From: Natronosalvus vescus
GTDB lineage: Archaea; Halobacteriota; Halobacteria; Halobacteriales; Natrialbaceae
Reading direction: 5' to 3'
DNA: 64,000 bases
Assembly (NCBI RefSeq): GCF_023973145.1
Contig: NZ_CP099546.1
Location: 2,418,001-2,482,000 of the forward strand
This document shows, piece after piece, positions 17,110 through 24,597 of this stretch (positions are counted from its first letter, which is position 1; each line of letters opens with the position of its first letter). The notes under the pieces were generated by a model. The model was not told the origin of the DNA and searched no databases. It worked only from the letters and a program-made list of their open reading frames with translations. The position numbers and the translations under genes were made by a program.

Positions 17110-17508
17110 ATGCGCGTGGTGTCCGTGAATCGCTCGAAGCGAGCGAACCACTTCGGCACGATCTGCGAGAAGCGGATGGCCAGGAAGCGACGGTTCGAAC
17201 TCGAGCGCTCGAGCTGGCACGACGCGAAGTTTGGGAATGGGACTCCGGTGGAGATTAAGAGTACGATGCTCGAGCACAGCGATGGGCAACCGGGAAATTT
17301 CAAAGTCTACAAAGCGTACCACGACCGGCTTCGGAGAGCGGACGGCTGGTACTGTTTCGTCGTCTATCGGCCACATGGGCGCTCGGGACTGACGATCGTC
17401 AAAGACAGGATGTGCAAGGCCTCGAGTCTCCCGTTACTCCGATGGCACGGAGGCGGCGATCACCGCGATACTCAGCAGGCGAAAATCCCATTGAGGTATG
17501 TTTTTTGA
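17110..17508 (+). CDS. PD-(D/E)xK nuclease-like protein
   Basis: The 132-residue protein has the pattern of the restriction-endonuclease or resolvase-like fold. It has an N-terminal helix ANHFGTICEKR with Glu20, then Asp38 (WHDAKFG) and E48-I-K50 (TPVEIKS), as metal-binding and catalytic residues. Similar small nucleases are common in haloviruses. A TATA-like TTCTATATAT lies only 10-20 bp before ATG 17110, so in-frame GTG codons at 17116-17125 could be the true start. It probably processes viral DNA. Confidence 0.7.
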   Translation: MRVVSVNRSKRANHFGTICEKRMARKRRFELERSSWHDAKFGNGTPVEIKSTMLEHSDGQPGNFKVYKAYHDRLRRADGWYCFVVYRPHGRSGLTIVKDRMCKASSLPLLRWHGGGDHRDTQQAKIPLRYVF

Positions 17509-17561
17509 CAAATCCCTGTTTTCGAGCACTAACGGTTAATGGGAAGTGAATACTTAGTAAA

Positions 17562-18062
17562 TCACGGTAGTATTAACCCTACAATGACTCCAATTCCTAA
17601 AAATAGCACGAGCCAATTAAAGTAAATGTATTTATTGCACTTTACCATCCCCTTTCGGTTTTTGTCGGTCATATTCATTTGCTCAGATGCTAATTCTTTG
17701 AGAGAGTTGTGATAATTGTCTTTAGATTCAACAATCATCTCATATTCTCTGAGTTTTAATCCTGTGTAATAAATCCCAGTGTTGTTGTGAATATGGATGG
17801 TCAGAGAAACCATGAAAATAGACATAATACAAACAGCGGACAAGAAAAGAGCGGCATATGGTTCTTCTTCGACGATTCCGGTCGTGAAGAGTGTAATCGC
17901 AAAACCAAATACAATAAAATGATACCTGATCAGACTCAGCAACGTGCTTCTTTTATTTTGAAGGGCATCAGTTTGCTTTTGGAAAGTCTTTCCTGTTTCC
18001 TTGAGTGCCTGTTCCCAAAACCGTTCAACGTATTCATCCCGATTTCTATTTCTTTCGGACAT
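17562..18062 (-). CDS. AT-rich membrane protein with SLATT-like layout
   Basis: The 166-residue protein has two adjacent helices near residues 47-64 and 70-92, a charged helical middle part, and a third helix at the very C terminus (YFNWLVLFLGIGVIVGLILP). Two central spans with flanking coiled regions recall SLATT-type pore-forming effectors of antiviral systems, but no motif proves it. The gene is strongly AT-rich compared with neighbours and reads against the structural operon, so it is probably acquired cargo. Confidence 0.6.
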   Translation of the reverse strand: MSERNRNRDEYVERFWEQALKETGKTFQKQTDALQNKRSTLLSLIRYHFIVFGFAITLFTTGIVEEEPYAALFLSAVCIMSIFMVSLTIHIHNNTGIYYTGLKLREYEMIVESKDNYHNSLKELASEQMNMTDKNRKGMVKCNKYIYFNWLVLFLGIGVIVGLILP

Positions 18063-18157
18063 GTGACTAAAAGAGAACTAATATCGAATAAAACCACCTT
18101 TCACATCCTCCGTGAATCACAGCATTGTCTTAGGATGAAAAATCTTAGCAGAAGTAA

Positions 18158-18346
18158 CTATCCCCAGTAATGAGCGTATTTTCGCTCCTCGAGTTGGGTT
18201 AGTACTTCATAGGGAGAAAGGCCGTGCTGATTCGCGATCTCGGTAGCCAATTCGATTGCGTGGCTTTCTGTCGGGGTTCTCTTATTCTTTCGAGCAAGTT
18301 CAACCAGAGCCTGTACAATGAGCAAGTCGTCTTGTGGATGACGCAT
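18158..18346 (-). CDS. Small helical provirus protein
   Basis: This is a 62-residue protein, MRHPQDDLLIVQALVELARK onward, predicted all-helical. It has a segment SHAIELATEIANQHGLSPYEVL that could bind DNA. The ATG at 18346 is chosen because a TTTATCA element lies about 26-32 bp upstream on the minus strand. Longer in-frame starts exist at 18406 and 18505. No named family is recognised. Confidence 0.55.
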   Translation of the reverse strand: MRHPQDDLLIVQALVELARKNKRTPTESHAIELATEIANQHGLSPYEVLTQLEERKYAHYWG

Positions 18347-18818
18347 GATAGCTGCTTTTGGCCGCCCCTTTACTGATAAACCCTCGTAGGACAATTCGGC
18401 AATCATGCCTAGCGAGGTACCAACACTAGCGACTGGGGGTATGAGCCGTCCGTTTCCAGCCGATTGACCAAACCTCGAGCGCGGCGCGCGTTCTGCGCGC
18501 CGCAAGATTACCCTGCCCCCTTAGGGGCACTTACCGTAGGGGTGCTTGACAATGGCGGTGGGCGGGACAACCGCTGAAACGCCCGTATTCGCAACCCACA
18601 ACCCCGCTATTCACGGTCTTCCTCGTGCCCCGAGACGGCGAAAACTGGCCGATTTTCGGCGCTCACCGTTCGTATACACCTTGGTGTAAGTGAAATTGCT
18701 ACCAGAAACACAATGTGTTTGATTGGAATGTAAGAACTACTGTCAAAAACGGGTGAAAAGAAGGACAGAGACCGAATGCTGTAGCTATCGACCGGGCAAA
18801 CCCAGGGTGGTTCCGGGC
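18347..18818. other. Palindrome-rich non-coding region, candidate replication/control region
   Basis: This 470-bp gap follows the replication-type gene and holds several symmetric elements. GCGGCGCGC/GCGCGCCGC lies at 18481-18503. TACACCTTGGTGTA (18675-18688) is a perfect 14-bp palindrome. AAACACA-A-TGTGTTT (18706-18720) is a perfect inverted repeat. Two repeats of AGGGGYRCTT occur near 18523 and 18538. GC content drops in 18660-18770. The density of palindromes next to a replication gene suggests an origin or regulatory hub; this is inference. Confidence 0.4.
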
Positions 18819-20483
18819 CTACCGGAGTCGATCTGGTAGCGGATCAGCCCGAACGCGGATGTCGCGATCGTCGAGCCGCTGCCGGTCGTACTCCTGGGCG
18901 ATGTCCGCGAGCGACGCACTCAGTTCCATGAGGTACATGAAGCCGATCTCACCACCGTTGCTGGCGTCCCTGGCGGCTTCCTCGTCGGGTGCGTCCGAAT
19001 CCTCACCCGAGTGCTCCTGTTGCTCCTCGCGGCGCTCACGGCGCTCGTCCGCCCGCTCGTTCATGTCTTCGGCCATGTCGTCGGGACGGACTTCGCGAAC
19101 GATCTCACGAGCCCGCTCGAGGACAGCCTGGCTCACGAATACCACCAGGACGGGATTCCCGAGCCGCTTCACGACACCGGCCTCGGACAGCCGGGCAACG
19201 TGGTAGCGGATCGTCGACCTCGCCAGCCCAGTGCGCTCCTCGAGGCAGTCGTAACTCGCGCCGGTCTCCTCGCTGATCACCCGGAGGATGTCGTAGACGG
19301 ACGTCGTCGACTCTTTCAGCGCCTCGCGGTAGATCTCTGTAGCCAGATCCTCGTACCGACGTCGAAGCATCTGTCGGCGGCCTGTCGGCCGCTCGAAGCT
19401 GAACGGCGCGGCAACCGGCCCATCAAAGTAGTCGTCGCCCACGAGGTCAGACCGGCGGATTCCGGCCCATTGCGCATGCGTCGCGACGACCGTACGCAGG
19501 TGATCCATTACCTCATCCCAGTCGTGAATGTGAGGTAGCTTTCCGCGGTCGACACCCGAAAACGACGCCTCGAGCTTCGGATGGGCGAACGGATCGCTCC
19601 GCGGACGCTCGTGCCAGTCTTCGATCTGGTAGATTTTGAGCTCGGTGCTGTATCGTTGCGGATCGAACCCCAGCAGGTTCCACCGATCGCTCTCGACGAT
19701 CGCCTCGAGCCAGCCTTCTTTCACGCGGCGCTGTCGAGCGTCGATCTCGGACTCGCCACCCCAGTCGATGAGCTGCTTGGACTGGTCGATCGTCTCGACG
19801 GCGGCGGCCTTCTTCTCGAGGCTGAACCGAATATGTGCTTCGGCTTTCGCCATTCGACGAGAGTCAAAAACACGGCTATCCAGGTCGAGAGCGTCGTCAC
19901 CGTAGATTTCCCGGAGTGCATCGTACATGCGGTTCTCGATTTGGAATGGATCTTCAGCCCACGTCGTCCACCCGATCACGCGGGTTCCCTCGCCGTGGGG
20001 GCACTCGAGCGGATCACCCGATTTGTACACCATGTCCTTATACTGGGGCATGATCTCGACGTGCAACGCTATCGCGGGCTTTCGAAGCGTTGGCTCGCCG
20101 TTGTCGTCTACACCCCACTCTCGAAGCTTGATGTGCTGTTCGTAGAACGCTCTGTAATCGTCTCCGTGGCCGGTACCGGCCTTCCAGCGTGAGGACGTGA
20201 GTTCGAGCGCGTAGTCACCTTCGGGCAACCAGTCGGCCTCGAAGTCGTCCACGGCAACGTGTGGCTCGTTCTCCGGGCTCCCAACGTTCTCTCGCCAGTA
20301 GTCCAACGCTCGAGCATACAGGGTGCCGCGTTCGCCAGCTGGCTTTCCCCGATCGCGTCGCTCGAGGTCGGCGAAATTGTTCATGACACCCGCGCCGTGC
20401 GCAACTGGCTCGGGGAACGTCTCCTGACATGTACCGGTGACGTTGCTGTAGTCTTCCGGCCCAACCGGATTGTCGACGCTCAC
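18819..20483 (-). CDS. Large winged-helix protein, probable replication protein of the provirus
   Basis: The 554-residue protein is by far the largest in the right arm. The N-terminal 350 residues form an uncharacterised domain (motifs ADWLPEGDYALELTSSRWKAGTG, IALHVEIMPQYKDMVY). It is followed by a clear winged helix (about residues 400-450, SYDCLEERTGLARSTIRYHVARL) and an acidic tail. Proteins of this kind sit in the replication module of betapleolipoviruses and related plasmids and are often annotated merely as MarR-like. It starts with GTG at 20483, overlapping the small gene upstream. A replication role is inferred from place and size. Confidence 0.68.
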   Translation of the reverse strand: MSVDNPVGPEDYSNVTGTCQETFPEPVAHGAGVMNNFADLERRDRGKPAGERGTLYARALDYWRENVGSPENEPHVAVDDFEADWLPEGDYALELTSSRWKAGTGHGDDYRAFYEQHIKLREWGVDDNGEPTLRKPAIALHVEIMPQYKDMVYKSGDPLECPHGEGTRVIGWTTWAEDPFQIENRMYDALREIYGDDALDLDSRVFDSRRMAKAEAHIRFSLEKKAAAVETIDQSKQLIDWGGESEIDARQRRVKEGWLEAIVESDRWNLLGFDPQRYSTELKIYQIEDWHERPRSDPFAHPKLEASFSGVDRGKLPHIHDWDEVMDHLRTVVATHAQWAGIRRSDLVGDDYFDGPVAAPFSFERPTGRRQMLRRRYEDLATEIYREALKESTTSVYDILRVISEETGASYDCLEERTGLARSTIRYHVARLSEAGVVKRLGNPVLVVFVSQAVLERAREIVREVRPDDMAEDMNERADERRERREEQQEHSGEDSDAPDEEAARDASNGGEIGFMYLMELSASLADIAQEYDRQRLDDRDIRVRADPLPDRLR

Positions 20484-20599
20484 AGCGGCCCACCTCGAGC
20501 ACGGCGAACGTCTCGAATACAGTCTGTACAGAGGCGACGGAGCCCATCAACGGGTTCATCACAGCGTTCACACTCGTTGTTTTCGACGAGACGGCTCAC
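20480..20599 (-). CDS. 39-residue zinc-ribbon protein
   Basis: A GTG at 20599 opens a short frame whose protein reads MSRLVENNECERCDEPVDG and then RRLCTDCIRDVRRARGG. It has two CxxC pairs 16 residues apart, a textbook zinc ribbon. Its TGA overlaps the GTG of the replication-type gene, so it is part of that operon. It was found by reading the gap and is below usual gene-calling length. Confidence 0.6.
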   Translation of the reverse strand: MSRLVENNECERCDEPVDGLRRLCTDCIRDVRRARGGPL

Positions 20600-20643
20600 T
20601 GGGATCGACCCCCGTTGGATCGATCATTACCCGTGTGTAGTGT

Positions 20644-20685
20644 CCAACTCTTAGGTAGGGCCTTACCAGACCCTACTAATGTTGG
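20644..20685. promoter_or_regulatory. Two-step hairpin between divergent provirus genes
   Basis: CCAAC (20644-20648) pairs with GTTGG (20681-20685), and GTAGGG (20655-20660) with CCCTAC (20671-20676). The structure lies between the minus-strand replication operon and a plus-strand zinc-ribbon gene whose TATA-like ATTATAAT is at 20692-20699. It could be an operator, an attenuator or an origin element. Confidence 0.45.
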
Positions 20686-20725
20686 CACAGTCATTATAAT
20701 CGAACAGTCCTCGGAAACAGATGTT

Positions 20726-20845
20726 GTGGAAAGTATCCTCTGTCCGGATTGTGGCGAGGAGAATTGTAGCACCCTACTTGAAAAAGGAGGGAAAATAGCG
20801 CTCAAATGCACTAATTGTGACCATGATTGGATTGTGAAGCGTTGA
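20726..20845 (+). CDS. 39-residue zinc-ribbon protein (plus strand)
   Basis: The protein begins at a GTG (VESILCPDCGEENC) and continues LEKGGKIALKCTNCDHDWIVKR. Its CxxC and CxxC spacing and the DHDW end are typical of small haloarchaeal zinc ribbons resembling TFS/RPB9-type folds. The frame is open back to an ATG at 20615, but the TATA-like box at 20692-20699 fits a leaderless start at 20726. Function is unknown. Confidence 0.6.
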   Translation: MESILCPDCGEENCSTLLEKGGKIALKCTNCDHDWIVKR

Positions 20846-20876
20846 ACAGTGCCGCCCGTGCAGTGATCGTTTTCGT

Positions 20877-21083
20877 TCACGCAATCCCACCTCCGTCCTC
20901 GAGGCGGGCTTCAGCACGCGCGAGTAGGTTCCCGATCGTGCCGGGCCTTCGGTCGGTTCGGCGAGCGAACTCGCGAACGCCGACGTCGTTCTCGCGACAG
21001 GCGACGTACGCTTCGCGTTCTGCGTCGGTGAGTGGCGAGAGATCCGGCCCAAAGTCCACCAAGCTGGCTTGCTCACTCGACAC
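20877..21083 (-). CDS. Small helix-turn-helix protein (sigma-70 region-4-like/HTH-10 type)
   Basis: The 68-residue protein has LTDAEREAYVACRENDVGVREFARRTDRRPGTIGNLLARAE, a typical two-helix DNA-recognition unit with the LTxxEREA start seen in LuxR/HTH-10 families. The GTG start at 21083 overlaps the stop of the upstream gene. It belongs to the right-end minus-strand operon and is likely a transcription or copy-number regulator. Confidence 0.68.
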   Translation of the reverse strand: MSSEQASLVDFGPDLSPLTDAEREAYVACRENDVGVREFARRTDRRPGTIGNLLARAEARLEDGGGIA

Positions 21084-21441
21084 GCTCGCTCACCTCCCGT
21101 TCCGGCGTTGCAACGTGGCGAACGTGTCCGTCTGAGAAACGTACCTCGACACCTCGCCAACCGTCGACGAACCCATTCCCACCTTCGCCGTGGATTCTCA
21201 ACGGCATCACGATCGGGTACGGATGACGATCACACTCCCAGCCGAACGTCACCAGCTCGTCGAAAGCGACGGCCAGCCGAACGTTGACGAGGTCGGGCTT
21301 CGCAATGCGCTGAGATCCTTTCGTCTTCGGGACGGGATGACCACATTCAGCGCAGATCGGGATGCCGTCGACGTCTCGAGCGGGTTCGCGCACCACTGTG
21401 GGCGGCATGATCCCGTAGCGGGACAGTCCGGCGCGACTCAA
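21073..21441 (-). CDS. Provirus protein with zinc-binding N terminus
   Basis: The 122-residue protein carries CAECGHPVP near residue 30 and a WECDRHPYPIV segment. These could form a Cys/His metal site. The rest, with GEGGNGFVDGWRGVEVRFSDGHVRHV, looks beta-rich. A TTG start at 21441 overlaps the previous stop (TTGA); the ATG at 21408 (MPPTVVREPA) is an alternative. No function is recognised. Confidence 0.6.
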   Translation of the reverse strand: MSRAGLSRYGIMPPTVVREPARDVDGIPICAECGHPVPKTKGSQRIAKPDLVNVRLAVAFDELVTFGWECDRHPYPIVMPLRIHGEGGNGFVDGWRGVEVRFSDGHVRHVATPEREVSERVE

Positions 21442-21674
21442 GGCGACTCACCCCCGTGACGACCGGGCGACGTCTCTGGATCGGGAATCGCGACGTCGAC
21501 ACCCGCTCCGCTCCCGCGGGACAGCCGTCGGTAGGAATCGCACTCGCCACAGCGGTGGGCGCGGTCGCGATCGTCACCGAACACCCGAGTGAACTGGGTG
21601 GTTACGTGGGCTCCACAGTGACGGCAGGTCGATCCGCTCGAGGGCGACCAGTGGCTTACTGCCACGATGACCAC
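21438..21674 (-). CDS. Small zinc-finger protein, first gene of right-end operon
   Basis: The 78-residue protein contains CRHCGAHV and HRCGECDSY, a four-cysteine zinc ribbon with about 20 residues between pairs. It starts with GTG at 21674 or a later GTG at 21665. A TAAAATTA box lies at about 21690-21697 on the minus strand. It heads the operon that runs leftward through the replication-type gene. It is one of several tiny zinc proteins in this provirus. Confidence 0.6.
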   Translation of the reverse strand: MVIVAVSHWSPSSGSTCRHCGAHVTTQFTRVFGDDRDRAHRCGECDSYRRLSRGSGAGVDVAIPDPETSPGRHGGESP

Positions 21675-21742
21675 CTCGGATTTCCACTCCTAATTTTACG
21701 TGAGGGAAGCGACCCGCGACTTGTTTCACGTTCAAATCCACT

Positions 21743-21855
21743 TTTCGCCCCTGTTCGCGCAAAAGTGAATCTGCCGGTAGAGGTCGCATTACCTCCGTAT
21801 ACATAGGAATTCCTCTCTGCTACAAAACGGCTGGATAGGAAGTCCGCTCTCCCCG
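21743..21855. repeat. attR: right attachment-site repeat of the provirus
   Basis: This copy matches 3522-3634. It overlaps the last 12 bases of the tRNA-Tyr gene (21844-21855) and extends about 100 bp downstream of that gene. The intact tRNA is on this side, so integration preserved tRNA function. Confidence 0.92.
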
Positions 21856-21916
21856 ATTTGAACGGGGGGCAAGTCGATCTACAGTCGACTGCTCTACCAG
21901 GCTGAGCTAAGAGCGG
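21844..21916 (-). tRNA. tRNA-Tyr (anticodon GTA)
   Basis: The 73-nt gene folds completely: acceptor CCGCTCT/AGAGCGG, D stem GCTC/GAGC, anticodon stem GTCGA/TCGAC with loop CTGTAGA (anticodon GTA), and T stem CCCCG/CGGGG with loop TTCAAAT. CCA is not encoded. No intron is visible. The provirus integrated at its 3' end. Confidence 0.95.
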
Positions 21917-22033
21917 TCACTCATAGGTAGCAGACGAAGCCGGTATAAGGGTTATTATTTGCCCCGTGAGAGACTCGAGTCAGGCCCGAGGGAAGTTTCA
22001 TATAGGATGCGTAATAATATGGTCGGTAACGGT

Positions 22034-22600
22034 ATGGGAAAGATCACGTTCCGCGCAGACGACGACCTCGTCGACGAACTCGAGGCGTTCGACGCCTCCA
22101 AGAGCGAGGTCATGCGCGAGGCACTGCGAACGTACCTGGACGAACACGCGACGGGCGACGTGGAGGTACGTTCGGCGAACGAGACTGCCGGTGAGAGTCT
22201 CGACGCCATGCTCACGGAACGGATCGATACCCTGATAGCGAACAGACTGGGGGAGCAACCGACGCCACAGGCCAACGGCCAGGACGTCAACGTCACCATC
22301 TCCCTCGAGGGCGATGGTACGATCTCCTCCGCCCGCGCGAGTGACGATCGAACGGCGGCCGACCCACGGGCGTCACCAGCACGTAATACGTCCGAGCAGA
22401 GTCAGGCGCAGTCGCGTACGTGTGGACAGTGTGGAACCGGCCTCGCGTCAGATCACGTCTTCTGCCCGAACTGCGGGGAAAAGGCCACGCATCGCGTGTT
22501 CTGTGACTGCGGGGACGAAGTACGCTCGGACTGGGCGTTCTGTCCCGGCTGCGGCCGGCGAACACCCGCAGCAGACGTGCTCGACTCGAATCAGCCGTGA
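22034..22600 (+). CDS. cdrL: CdrL-like ribbon-helix-helix protein with double zinc ribbon
   Basis: The protein opens with a ribbon-helix-helix DNA-binding domain (GKITFRADDDLVDELEAF, then SKSEVMREALRTYL). A disordered Gln/Ser-rich linker follows, then two C-terminal zinc ribbons (CGQCGTGLASDHVFCPNCG and CDCGDEVRSDWAFCPGCG). In haloarchaea a long RHH regulator of this kind (cell division regulator long) lies upstream of cdrS-ftsZ2 and controls it. That is exactly the order here. The ATG at 22034 fits a CATATA box at about 21999-22004; ATG 22007 is an alternative. Its targets are probably the GTAAGAC sites that follow. Confidence 0.82.
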   Translation: MGKITFRADDDLVDELEAFDASKSEVMREALRTYLDEHATGDVEVRSANETAGESLDAMLTERIDTLIANRLGEQPTPQANGQDVNVTISLEGDGTISSARASDDRTAADPRASPARNTSEQSQAQSRTCGQCGTGLASDHVFCPNCGEKATHRVFCDCGDEVRSDWAFCPGCGRRTPAADVLDSNQP

Positions 22601-22622
22601 CTGTCATACGATCGCGATAGTC

Positions 22623-22795
22623 GTAAGACGAAAACAGTCACTTGCTCCGATAGTTTTATTATGCAATAGCCTGTTGGCTTCAGTCGCGTAAGACGATTGT
22701 CTTACACCGGGTGGGAACCACCCTAAAACCGCCATACCCTGGCTGGTTTTGTGTGTAAGACGCGTTGCGTCTGACAGGGGCGCGCGCCGTCTTAC
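22623..22795. promoter_or_regulatory. Cluster of GTAAGAC operator-like sites before cdrS-ftsZ2
   Basis: The heptamer GTAAGAC or its complement occurs at 22623-22629, 22688-22694, 22699-22705, 22755-22761 and 22789-22795, with a near-copy at 22769-22775. Two form inverted pairs: GTAAGAC-gatt-GTCTTAC (22688-22705) and GTAAGACGC-gtt-GCGTCTGAC (22755-22775). Such spacing suits dimeric ribbon-helix-helix proteins, so CdrL and/or CdrS are the likely ligands. The promoter TATA is probably in GATAGTTTTATTATG (22650-22664). Confidence 0.75.
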
Positions 22796-22815
22796 CTAAC
22801 AAGGGGAATACAACA

Positions 22816-22995
22816 ATGGAGCGTGTGACACTGCGAATACCGAAACAGCAGATCGAGGAAGTCGAACAGCTGGTCGAGACTGGCGAGTTTCCAAATCGGA
22901 GCGAAGCTATCCGTTCGGCCGTTCGAGAAATGATTAACGAACAACACGATGGTCGCCACGACCAGCCCGGAAAACGTGGCTGGGCGAAGGTGTAA
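22816..22995 (+). CDS. cdrS: CdrS, short ribbon-helix-helix cell-division regulator
   Basis: The 59-residue protein is a single ribbon-helix-helix domain ([20 protein letters not shown], then [19 protein letters not shown]). In Halobacterium and Haloferax the small RHH protein encoded just before ftsZ2 is CdrS, a transcription factor controlling cell division. It ends two bases before the ftsZ2 start, so the two genes are co-transcribed. The ATG at 22816 is clearly the start; an upstream in-frame extension would overlap the operator sites. Confidence 0.9.
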   Translation: MERVTLRIPKQQIEEVEQLVETGEFPNRSEAIRSAVREMINEQHDGRHDQPGKRGWAKV

Positions 22996-22997
22996 CG

Positions 22998-24197
22998 ATG
23001 CAGGATATCGTTCAAGACGCCCTCGAGAACGCCGAACAGGAAGCTCGAGATATGGACGCGTCACTCGATGGAGACGAGTTCGGGGATCCCCGGATCGTCA
23101 TCATCGGCTGTGGTGGTGCCGGGAACAACACCATCAACCGCCTGTACAACATCGGTGTCGACGGCGCGGACACCATCGCCATCAACACCGACAAACAGCA
23201 CCTGAAGATGATCGAAGCCGACACGAAGATTCTGGTCGGCAAATCGCTCACGAACGGGCTGGGGGCCGGTGGCGATCCGGACATGGGCGAGCGTGCAACC
23301 GAGATGGCCCAGGGCACGATCAAAGACGTCCTCGGCGATGCCGACCTCGTCTTCGTGACTGCGGGTATGGGCGGCGGTACCGGTACCGGCGCTGCCCCGG
23401 TCGCGGCGAAAATCGCGAAAGAACAGGGCGCAATCGTCGTCGGGATGGTCTCGACGCCGTTTAACGTCGAGCGTGCGCGGACGGTCAAAGCCGAGGAAGG
23501 CCTCGAGCGCCTGCGCGAGCAGGCCGACTCGATCATCGTCCTCGACAACAACCGGCTGCTCGATTACGTCCCGAACCTGCCGATCGGCAAGGCGTTCTCG
23601 GTGATGGATCAGATCATCGCCGAGACCGTCAAGGGTATCTCCGAGACGATCACCCAGCCGAGCCTGATCAACCTGGACTACGCGGACATGTCCACGATCA
23701 TGAATCAGGGCGGCGTCGCAGTGATGCTCGTCGGAGAGACCCAGGACAAGAACAAGACCGAGGAGGTCGTCCGCGATGCGATGAACCACCCGCTGCTCGA
23801 CGTCGACTACCGTGGCGCGTCGGGCGGACTGGTTCACATTACTGGCGGCCCCGACCTCACGCTGAAGGAGGCCGAGGGCATCGCAGACAACATCACCGAG
23901 CGCCTCGAGGCCAGTGCAAACGTGATCTGGGGCGCGCGCATCCAGGAGAACTACAAGGGCAAGGTGCGGGTCATGGCGATCATGACCGGCGTCCAGAGCG
24001 CCCAGGTACTCGGGCCGAGCACCCAGAAGCAGGCCGACAAGTCGCGTGCCAGCCTCGAGGGGCTCTCGGACGCTGACTTCGACGCCAGCAAGAACGTCTC
24101 GAACCAGCAACCCACCGGCGCCACGGGCTACGGTGCCCAGAGCGACGGTGGCCGTGACGAACTCGAGCGCAACAACGGCCTCGACGTTATCCGGTAA
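22998..24197 (+). CDS. ftsZ2: Cell division GTPase FtsZ2
   Basis: The 399-residue tubulin-like GTPase forms the constriction ring with FtsZ1 at mid-cell. It shows [15 protein letters not shown] for nucleotide contact, the tubulin signature [12 protein letters not shown], the NTDKQ segment, and the T7-loop region [15 protein letters not shown] with catalytic Asp. The N-terminal tail ([18 protein letters not shown]) and a disordered C-terminal tail ending [10 protein letters not shown] match FtsZ2 rather than FtsZ1 or CetZ. Linkage with CdrS supports this. Confidence 0.95.
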   Translation: MQDIVQDALENAEQEARDMDASLDGDEFGDPRIVIIGCGGAGNNTINRLYNIGVDGADTIAINTDKQHLKMIEADTKILVGKSLTNGLGAGGDPDMGERATEMAQGTIKDVLGDADLVFVTAGMGGGTGTGAAPVAAKIAKEQGAIVVGMVSTPFNVERARTVKAEEGLERLREQADSIIVLDNNRLLDYVPNLPIGKAFSVMDQIIAETVKGISETITQPSLINLDYADMSTIMNQGGVAVMLVGETQDKNKTEEVVRDAMNHPLLDVDYRGASGGLVHITGGPDLTLKEAEGIADNITERLEASANVIWGARIQENYKGKVRVMAIMTGVQSAQVLGPSTQKQADKSRASLEGLSDADFDASKNVSNQQPTGATGYGAQSDGGRDELERNNGLDVIR

Positions 24198-24597
24198 CGA
24201 ACTGACGAGTACGGGAGTTGACTGCTCCCTGCACCAGCATCACCGTGCAGTCACGATCACGAAACGCGACGGCTGGTTCGTGCGGCGAGGTGGACACACC
24301 ACGTCCGCACGACCGCTGACACACCAACACCACCGACAACGGCCGTCGCTTTTCCTGCTTTCACCCACCTCGAGTGGCGACCATACCCCGTCCGGTGCAC
24401 CCTGACGGTGTTTGAGCTGTACACGCGGAGACCCGCTTCTCGAGCGGACGCCCGCTGATACTCGAGTCCGTCGAAGCGGCCAGCACAACGATCGCCGATT
24501 CGAACAGAAACAGATTGACCATCGCACCCGCGTAAACACAGGAATAGACCTCCACACCCGCGTAAACGCTGGAGATATCACCTCGATCCACGGGATG
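24198..24597. other. Intergenic region with tandem CGTAAAC-containing repeats
   Basis: These 400 bases lie between the convergent 3' ends of ftsZ2 and ncsA. Two tandem 30-bp copies start at 24524 and 24554 and share CACCCGCGTAAAC followed by similar sequence. No gene is supported, although frames cross it. The CGCGTAAACGCTGG element also occurs, inverted, at 29288-29301. Confidence 0.45.

Noticed and set aside
21574-21804. 76-codon minus-strand frame spanning the attR repeat
   Set aside because: It crosses the attachment repeat and overlaps the promoter of the zinc-finger gene; no homology or motif.
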